A DNA stretch of 7,246 nt from JASFQI01 sp050115555 (GTDB lineage Bacteria; Desulfobacterota; DSM-4660; Desulfatiglandales; HGW-15): NCBI GenBank assembly GCA_050115555.1, contig JASFQI010000252.1:1-7246 (forward strand), read 5' to 3'. The notes under the pieces are model-generated. The model saw only the letters and a program-made list of their open reading frames with translations. It was not told the origin of the DNA and made no database searches. The position numbers and the translations under genes were made by a program. Shown here one piece after another: positions 1 through 4,406 of this stretch; the first letter of the stretch is position 1; each line of letters opens with the position of its first letter.

Positions 1-1449
1 GAAAAAGGGATCCATCTCCGAATACGGCCGGGAACGGATACGGCACTGATGCTGGCCATGATGCATGTCATTATAGAAGAGGACCTCTACGATAGGGAAT
101 TCGTCCAGAACAATACTTTAGGATTTGACGAACTGGCAGAGCACGTCAAACAATACACGCCTGAAAAGGTGGAGAAGATTACCTGGATAGCGGCAGAGGA
201 CATCAGGAAAATCGCCCGGCTGTTCGCCACCAGCAAACCTGCGGCCAATGTCCCCGGTACCTGCTCGATCGACCAGCACATCAACGGTTTCCAAGGCAAC
301 CGCGCCATGGCCCTACTGCAGATCATCACCGGGAATGTGGATATTCCCGGGACCTGGGTTTCACTCCCGTTCATCCGCCTGGGCGACCTCAGGGTTCCGG
401 AGGTGGACGACGACCCCATAGGAGCCGAGGAACACCCCCTGTTCCGCCGTTTCTGGGGCAGGACCTCACCCTACGGTCAACAGATGTTGTTTGCCGACGC
501 GGTTCTCAAGGGAAAACCCTACCCTCTGAAGGCCTTGATTGTGAATGGGGGGAATCCCGCAGTGACCCTGCCCGATTCCAGGCGTGTCCAGGAGGCCATG
601 AAAAAACTCGACTTCATGGTCGTGATGGACCCGTTCATGACACCCACGGCCGAGCTTGCCGATATCGTACTCCCGGCCTGCACATTCCTTGAAAAAAGCG
701 GTGTAGGCTATGTCTATGGAGTCAATACGGGCATTCCCTATGCACTTCTACGCAAGAAAGTGATCGAACCGATCGGTGAAAGCTGGGCCGACTGGAAAAT
801 CTGGACGGAACTGGCCAGGAAAATGGGCTACGGAGAAGAATTTCCCTGGAACAGCGATGAGGAGGTCGTGGACTTTTTTCTGGAGCCCAGCGGTCTCACC
901 CGCGAAATGCTGGAAAAAGAGCACCCGGAAGGAATCTTCTATGTCGATGACGACAAGAAATACCTAAGCGGTAACTACAAAACGCCGTCCGGCAAAATCG
1001 AGATCTACTCCAAGACGCTTGAGGAAAATGGATACGATCCGCTGCCCGTCTTTATTGAACCGACCCAGAGCCCGCTCAGTTCTCCAAGGCTGGCAAAGGA
1101 ATACCCGCTGATCCTGACCACAGGTTCCCGTATTCCCCAGTACACGCACTCTCAGCTCAGGAACATTCCCTCGTTGCGTAAAGAGGCGCCGGAACCACTT
1201 GCCGAATTAAACCCTGAAACAGCGACCAAATACGGAGTGGCGGACGGCTACATGATGGTCATCGAAACGCCCAAGGACCATATCACCATGAAGGTACAGA
1301 CCTCTGAGGACTTACACCCCGGCATCGTGAGCATCCCTCACGGATGGTCAGAGGCCAATGCGAATCTGCTCACGTCACTGGATGTCCGCGACCCGGTAAC
1401 CGGTTATACGGAGATGAAGGCCCTGCTCTGCAGAATTCGGGCAGCGTAA
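1..1449 (+). CDS. Molybdopterin-dependent oxidoreductase (DMSO reductase superfamily), C-terminal fragment
   Basis: The reading frame is open from base 1, so the gene starts left of the window; 482 codons precede the TAA. The ATG at 49 is internal, because the codons before it spell IRPGTDTAL, the conserved stretch that runs into LAMMHVIIEEDLYDREFV in this family. Visible landmarks in fragment numbering are RPGTD (9-13), the bis-MGD contact region VNGGNPAV (about 181-188), DPFMTPTAELADIVLPA (about 210-226), TPSGKIEIYS (about 328-337), and a C-terminal molybdopterin-dinucleotide-binding domain from about 367 to the end, with TTGSR and HGWSEANANLLTS. The N-terminal [4Fe-4S] cysteines and the Mo ligand residue lie outside, so the substrate cannot be named. 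The style resembles the thiosulfate/polysulfide reductase and acetylene hydratase-like branches. Such catalytic subunits usually pair with an Fe-S subunit, but none follows here; a hairpin closes the unit. Sampled GC is lower than in the right-hand operon. Confidence 0.93.
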   Translation, partial: EKGIHLRIRPGTDTALMLAMMHVIIEEDLYDREFVQNNTLGFDELAEHVKQYTPEKVEKITWIAAEDIRKIARLFATSKPAANVPGTCSIDQHINGFQGNRAMALLQIITGNVDIPGTWVSLPFIRLGDLRVPEVDDDPIGAEEHPLFRRFWGRTSPYGQQMLFADAVLKGKPYPLKALIVNGGNPAVTLPDSRRVQEAMKKLDFMVVMDPFMTPTAELADIVLPACTFLEKSGVGYVYGVNTGIPYALLRKKVIEPIGESWADWKIWTELARKMGYGEEFPWNSDEEVVDFFLEPSGLTREMLEKEHPEGIFYVDDDKKYLSGNYKTPSGKIEIYSKTLEENGYDPLPVFIEPTQSPLSSPRLAKEYPLILTTGSRIPQYTHSQLRNIPSLRKEAPEPLAELNPETATKYGVADGYMMVIETPKDHITMKVQTSEDLHPGIVSIPHGWSEANANLLTSLDVRDPVTGYTEMKALLCRIRAA

Positions 1450-1684
1450 GCAGACCCGTTGCGCCAAAATACCCGGCGTTATCAGGGACCCCTTTATCTG
1501 ACAATCAAAGGGGGCGAACATGACCGTTCGCCCCCTTGTAAAAACATATAACCGCCTTTCATTCCCAGTGCTTCCTATGGGCGCATGAAGTGGGAGGCCG
1601 TGCGTGTGAGAGCGGTTTGGCTCCCGATAAAAATGTCATTATCAGACTTTGCCCCCGGGACAGGCCCTCGATGCCGGCTGGCTT
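1450..1684. other. Intergenic stretch between convergent genes
   Basis: This 235-base gap lies between the molybdopterin gene and the convergent exported-protein gene. Apart from the 12-bp hairpin and its alternative partner arm at 1489-1495, I see no credible coding frame, tRNA or repeat. Short frames crossing 1575-1880 have no recognisable protein content and mostly shadow the minus-strand gene. Confidence 0.6.
1508..1537 (+). terminator. Hairpin, probable transcription terminator after the molybdopterin gene
   Basis: A perfect 12-bp inverted repeat has arms 1508-1519 (AAGGGGGCGAAC) and 1526-1537 (GTTCGCCCCCTT) and a 6-base loop. It lies 58 bases after the TAA at 1447-1449. The stem is very GC-rich, but neither strand has a proper T-run after it: the plus strand continues GTAAAAAC and the minus strand TGATTGTC. 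It is therefore a strong stem with a weak tail. Because it is symmetric, it could also end transcripts of the minus-strand gene that stops at 1685. Confidence 0.6.
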
Positions 1685-2233
1685 TCATGGGCCGTTCATG
1701 GACCGGTACGCGTCGATAAAGTCTTCCAGGCAGACCTGGACGCCCTTTCGAACGTCCTCGAGGTACCCGCTCTTCCCGAGAAGCGCCCGGCTCCACGTGG
1801 TAGCGAACACGTCTTCCTCCTCCGGGGCCCGGGTCAGGCTCGCCTTCTGCTTGAGCTCAATGCTGAGGTTGAATACATAGACCCTTTCATCCACGAACTC
1901 CCGCCTTATGACATGGGCGTAGAGATACAACCAGGGGCTTCCCGGGGCCTCCTGCCAGGCATCTTCCGAAAGAACCGGGACTCCCGCCGCTCCAAGGGTT
2001 TCCACGGCCATCTCGTGGATCTCGTTTCGCGTGAGCCCCTCCTCCTCGATTTCCAGGCGAAGGTCCTCCACCACCACGTAGACCCCTTCCAGGCCCCGCA
2101 GGGTCTGTCGTGTGCGCTCATTGTCCACGGATTCCGCGGGTGCAACCCCCAGGATCAGGCAGAAGAATGCCAAGGCAATCACGACAAGAGCGGAACGCTT
2201 CAAGAAATGTAATGGGATGGCGTGTTGTGTCAT
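1685..2233 (-). CDS. Exported protein of unknown function with Sec signal peptide
   Basis: The gene encodes 182 residues from the ATG at 2233 and ends in TGA. An in-frame ATG nine codons upstream (2260) is less likely. The 2233 start has AAGGAG at 2238-2243, four bases away, and puts the signal peptide at the very N-terminus. The signal has a short basic n-region (K12, R13), a hydrophobic core at about 15-30, and an A-P-A site that predicts cleavage after residue 33. The cysteine in the core is not in a lipobox, so this is probably a soluble periplasmic protein and not a lipoprotein. The mature part of about 149 residues is acidic and looks alternating alpha/beta, with GVYVVVEDLRLEIEEEGLT near its start and strands such as YVFNLSIEL later. 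I do not recognise the family. The mix of a long conserved-looking hydrophobic rhythm and good start signals supports a real gene. It diverges from the VanZ-like gene and is transcribed alone. Confidence 0.75.
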   Translation of the reverse strand: MTQHAIPLHFLKRSALVVIALAFFCLILGVAPAESVDNERTRQTLRGLEGVYVVVEDLRLEIEEEGLTRNEIHEMAVETLGAAGVPVLSEDAWQEAPGSPWLYLYAHVIRREFVDERVYVFNLSIELKQKASLTRAPEEEDVFATTWSRALLGKSGYLEDVRKGVQVCLEDFIDAYRSMNGP

Positions 2234-2237
2234 GGTG

Positions 2238-2243
2238 CTCCTT
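2238..2243 (-). promoter_or_regulatory. Ribosome binding site that sets the start of the exported protein
   Basis: Read on the minus strand this is AAGGAG, followed by CACC and the ATG at 2233-2231. It favours this start over the in-frame ATG at 2260, which would also push the hydrophobic signal sequence further from the N-terminus. Confidence 0.6.
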
Positions 2244-2291
2244 TGGGTTTGCAGAGGCAAAGGGTTTTTCCGACTTCATCAGGGTTTCAGT

Positions 2292-2320
2292 TTGCCAGGG
2301 GCAGGCCTTCAACGTATACT
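2292..2320 (+). promoter_or_regulatory. Sigma70-type promoter for the VanZ-like gene
   Basis: TTGCCA at 2292-2297 and TATACT at 2315-2320 are separated by exactly 17 bases. Each hexamer is close to consensus. Transcription would begin near 2327, giving a leader of about 34 bases before the ATG at 2361. It sits in the 127-base gap between two divergent start codons. I found no comparably good promoter for the minus-strand gene on the other side. Confidence 0.6.
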
Positions 2321-2332
2321 TCCGCCAGAAAT

Positions 2333-2348
2333 CGAGGTCCTCGGACCT
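2333..2348. promoter_or_regulatory. Overlapping palindromes in the VanZ-like leader
   Basis: Two perfect inverted repeats overlap: CGAGG-T-CCTCG at 2333-2343, and AGGTCC-TC-GGACCT at 2335-2348. They lie just after the predicted transcription start and just before the ribosome binding site, where a repressor operator or a small leader hairpin would act. The sites are short, so chance is possible. Confidence 0.3.
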
Positions 2349-2360
2349 ACCGGAGAAAAC

Positions 2361-2756
2361 ATGCAGCCTCTCCTTTACCTCAGATGGTGGCAAAGCGCAG
2401 GCTGGGCCCTGGTCGGGCTCGTAACGGTGCTCTCCCTCGTCCCCTCTCCGCCTGAAACGCTCTCGTTCCAGGGTGGGGACAAGGTGCTCCATCTCGCCGC
2501 TTACACCGGGCTCATGCTCTGGTTCGGGGCCATCTACCTCCCTGGACAACGCCGGTACCGCATGGGGGCTTTTCTGATCCTGATGGGCCTGATCCTCGAG
2601 CTGGCTCAAGGCGTCATCGGGTACCGCAGTCTTCAAGGCCTGGACATGATCGCGAATACCCTTGGGGTCGGCCTGGGCTTGCTTCTTTCGCGCACACGCC
2701 TGTCCCGGGCCTTTGTCTTCGCAGAGACCCGAATCCTGGGGCATGCCCGGGGTTGA
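2361..2756 (+). CDS. Small VanZ-like integral membrane protein
   Basis: The gene encodes 131 residues, a usual size for compact VanZ-like proteins. The ATG at 2361 is chosen over upstream in-frame starts because GGAG at 2352-2355 lies five bases before it, it falls behind a good promoter, and the upstream codons overlap the divergent gene and carry no family similarity. Four hydrophobic segments are visible at about residues 13-28, 43-62, 69-88 and 97-112. The family pattern is present: DKxxH before the second segment (D40, K41, H44), the E80-Q83 pair in the third, and D95 with N99 in the fourth. VanZ itself gives low-level teicoplanin resistance in enterococci, but most members with this domain have no established role, so no resistance function should be read into it. 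The gene is monocistronic and converges on rfaE2 across a 13-base gap with no clear intrinsic terminator. Confidence 0.85.
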   Translation: MQPLLYLRWWQSAGWALVGLVTVLSLVPSPPETLSFQGGDKVLHLAAYTGLMLWFGAIYLPGQRRYRMGAFLILMGLILELAQGVIGYRSLQGLDMIANTLGVGLGLLLSRTRLSRAFVFAETRILGHARG

Positions 2757-2769
2757 CCCTGCACCCGAA

Positions 2770-3264
2770 TCATGCCTTCTCCCCACCGCTTCGAATCCTC
2801 TCGATGATCGCCGAGGTGGATCGTCCCGGGACAAGGGCGATTCGTCGAACCTCCCCTCCAGCGCTTCGCACCTCGTCCCCTCCCGCGATGTCTTCCTCGC
2901 GCCAGTCGCCCCCTTTGACCAGGACATCGGGGCGCAATGTCTGAATCACCCGCAACGGATCGTCCTCGTCAAACAGGACTACTGCATCCACAAAGTCCAG
3001 AGCGGCGAGCATCTCCGCCCGGTCGTCCTCGGGAACGACCGGGCGACCGGCTCCCTTGATCGCCTGGACCGATCGGTCACTGTTCACTCCGACCACCAGG
3101 TAATCGCCCAGGGCGCGGGCCGCACAGAGGTACCGCGCGTGCCCCGGGTGAAGGATATCAAAGCAGCCGTTCGTAAAAACCACCCGGCGGCCGGAGGCCT
3201 GGAGCCGCTCGACCTCGCCGCGAAGCGCGTCAAGAAGCCGAATCTTGGCTCTGTAATGTTCCAT
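2770..3264 (-). CDS. rfaE2: D-glycero-beta-D-manno-heptose 1-phosphate adenylyltransferase
   Basis: This 164-residue protein matches the single-domain cytidylyltransferase-like RfaE2 enzyme, equivalent to the C-terminal half of the bifunctional HldE of E. coli. It transfers AMP from ATP to heptose 1-phosphate, giving ADP-heptose for the LPS inner core, in the cytoplasm. Visible motifs are FTNGCFDILHPGH at residues 30-42 with the nucleotide-binding HxGH (39-42), VGVNSD (58-63), LVKGGDW (115-121), and GRSTSAII (147-154), the counterpart of the ISTT-type phosphate-binding loop. The start at 3264 has a strong GGAGG, six bases away. It overlaps the end of comF by 35 bases, so it is the last gene of the minus-strand operon. 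The kinase partner (RfaE1/HldA) is not in this window. The identity is clear; the family also includes glycerol-3-phosphate cytidylyltransferases, but the length and motif set favour RfaE2. Confidence 0.93.
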   Translation of the reverse strand: MEHYRAKIRLLDALRGEVERLQASGRRVVFTNGCFDILHPGHARYLCAARALGDYLVVGVNSDRSVQAIKGAGRPVVPEDDRAEMLAALDFVDAVVLFDEDDPLRVIQTLRPDVLVKGGDWREEDIAGGDEVRSAGGEVRRIALVPGRSTSAIIERIRSGGEKA

Positions 3265-4009
3265 GTTTCACCTCCGTCTCGTTCGAGTGGACCGGGGCCC
3301 TGGCCAGCACCAGGCAGAAGACCCGTCGAGCCCCTGCCCTTAGGAGCGCCCTGCTGCAGGCATCCAGGGTGCTCCCGGTGGTCGAAACGTCGTCCACGAG
3401 CACGATATCCCGTTCCTTCACTCCCCCGGGATCGGTCACGGCAAATGCCGCCCGCACATTCGTCCGCCGCGCATCCCTGCCCAGCGCCGCCTGGGGAGGC
3501 GTATCCCGCACCCTGCGGAGGGAAAGGAAATCAACGGGCAATCCCTTCTCCTTTGCCACGTGCCGGGCCAGGAGCAGGCTCTGGTTGAACCCCCGTTCCC
3601 GCAACCGGCGCGGGGAAAGGGGAACGGGCATGACCAAGGCGTTCATACCTTCGGGAAGGCATTTCCGGGCAAGCCCGCCGAGCCAGGGTCCCAGGATATC
3701 GGCCAAACGAGCCTTTCCGGCATACTTGAACCGGTGGATGACCTGGAGCAGAGGCCCTTGATACACAAACACGGCGCGGCAAACCTCGTATGCAGGAGGC
3801 TTCCGGAGACAAGCCTCGCAAAGCCGATCCTCCGGCGGCCCCGTAATCAAGGGCACGCCGCATTGGATGCAGAGCGGGGACTTTACCTCGAGGAATTCAG
3901 AGCGGCACACCGCACAGACCCCGTGACCTTCCTCGGGTGCGAGGAATCGGTCGCAGGCCGCACACCTCGGCGGAAACAGGAGATCAATCCACGTCTGCCA
4001 TGCCGGCAT
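3230..4009 (-). CDS. comF: ComF family phosphoribosyltransferase-like protein
   Basis: This 259-residue protein has the standard ComF layout. The N-terminus, LLFPPRCAACDRFL, begins a zinc-ribbon region with cysteine pairs at 16/19, 32/35, 47/50 and 64/67. Then come the family signatures VMPVPLSPRRLRERGFNQS (about 126-144) and QAALGRDARRTNVRAAF (173-189). The type I phosphoribosyltransferase PRPP loop is DIVLVDDVSTTGSTL (201-215), so PRPP binding looks intact. Family members are needed for natural transformation in Bacillus (ComFC) and Haemophilus (ComF/GntX-like), but many non-competent bacteria carry one and the reaction is not established. The ATG at 4009 places the usual LLDLLFPPRC start correctly; AAAGG directly abuts it, so spacing is poor and the gene probably depends on translation from the upstream gene, which it overlaps by 26 bases. 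The C-terminal tail beyond about residue 240 is not conserved-looking and overlaps rfaE2. Confidence 0.92.
   Translation of the reverse strand: MPAWQTWIDLLFPPRCAACDRFLAPEEGHGVCAVCRSEFLEVKSPLCIQCGVPLITGPPEDRLCEACLRKPPAYEVCRAVFVYQGPLLQVIHRFKYAGKARLADILGPWLGGLARKCLPEGMNALVMPVPLSPRRLRERGFNQSLLLARHVAKEKGLPVDFLSLRRVRDTPPQAALGRDARRTNVRAAFAVTDPGGVKERDIVLVDDVSTTGSTLDACSRALLRAGARRVFCLVLARAPVHSNETEVKHGTLQSQDSAS
3269..3275 (-). promoter_or_regulatory. Strong ribosome binding site of rfaE2 inside comF
   Basis: On the minus strand this reads GGAGGTG; the GGAGG core ends six bases before the rfaE2 ATG (3264-3262). It lies within the comF coding sequence, so rfaE2 has its own strong initiation site although the genes overlap. 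Confidence 0.7.
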
Positions 4010-4406
4010 CCTTTGCCTGCCTCACGAACTCCTCGTGGGAGCACTCGTGGTTGATTCCGGGACACGCATCCATAGCCTCGGACCATGCGTCACGGTCCCG
4101 AATGAGCGCAGGGTAGAACGGCCAAAGGGCACATTGCCTCGGCTTGACCGCATGAATACGACAGCCCCGGCCCTCCTCGAAGAACAGGCAGGCCCCGTCG
4201 TCCCCCGAGCGGATGGAGATGCGGCCGTTTCTTCGCTCGCAGCAGGATCGAAGAAACCCCTCCGGCGTCATCCCCAGGTAGGCGGCAATCCTCTTGCGCT
4301 CTTCAGCATCCACGGTGATGCCTCCCACGCCGCGGCAGCACTGACCGCACATCTTGCAGGAAAACGCCTTTACCCGCGCGTCCCCGGTCGCTTCGCCCTT
4401 GCGCAT
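3984..4406 (-). CDS. YkgJ-family cysteine-cluster (metal-chelating) protein
   Basis: This is a 140-residue protein with the cysteine pattern of the YkgJ-type putative zinc- or iron-chelating domain (PF03692-like). FSCKMCGQCC at residues 15-24 has four cysteines (17, 20, 23, 24). The central ACLFFEEGRGCRIHAVKPRQCALWPFYP adds C73, C82 and C92, and C115 follows. Members are thought to bind a metal or an Fe-S cluster, but their reaction is generally unknown. No signal peptide or membrane segment is seen, so it is cytoplasmic. The ATG at 4406 is preceded by AGGGGCGAGCGA, a moderate ribosome binding site. The gene begins inside the last 37 bases of the helicase-nuclease gene and ends 26 bases inside comF. 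This embedding suggests coupled translation and roughly matched expression. A metal-binding accessory role for a neighbour is possible but not shown. Confidence 0.88.
   Translation of the reverse strand: MRKGEATGDARVKAFSCKMCGQCCRGVGGITVDAEERKRIAAYLGMTPEGFLRSCCERRNGRISIRSGDDGACLFFEEGRGCRIHAVKPRQCALWPFYPALIRDRDAWSEAMDACPGINHECSHEEFVRQAKDAGMADVD

Noticed and set aside
49..51. ATG as start of the molybdopterin gene
   Set aside because: Codons 1-48 in frame encode family-conserved residues (IRPGTDTAL) and the protein would lack its whole N-terminal half; the gene is simply cut by the window edge.
1590..1625. Possible terminator stem GGGAG(G)CC / GGCTCCC
   Set aside because: The stem needs a bulge, its loop is about 20 bases, and no T-run follows on the minus strand; the plus strand continues GATAAAAATG.
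1685..2260. Lipoprotein call for the exported protein, and the start at 2260
   Set aside because: The only cysteine in the signal core is preceded by AFF, which is not a lipobox. The ATG at 2233 has a Shine-Dalgarno sequence, and the one at 2260 would lengthen the n-region without support.
2118..2927. Long minus-strand frame of 269 codons across the VanZ-like gene
   Set aside because: It is the antisense of the VanZ-like gene and of the ends of its neighbours, has a low-complexity charged composition and no recognisable motif; high GC makes such long shadow frames common.
2662..3588. Long plus-strand frame of 308 codons opposite rfaE2 and comF
   Set aside because: It lies antisense to two confidently identified genes, is rich in Pro, Arg and Ser as expected of a shadow frame, and has no domain signal.
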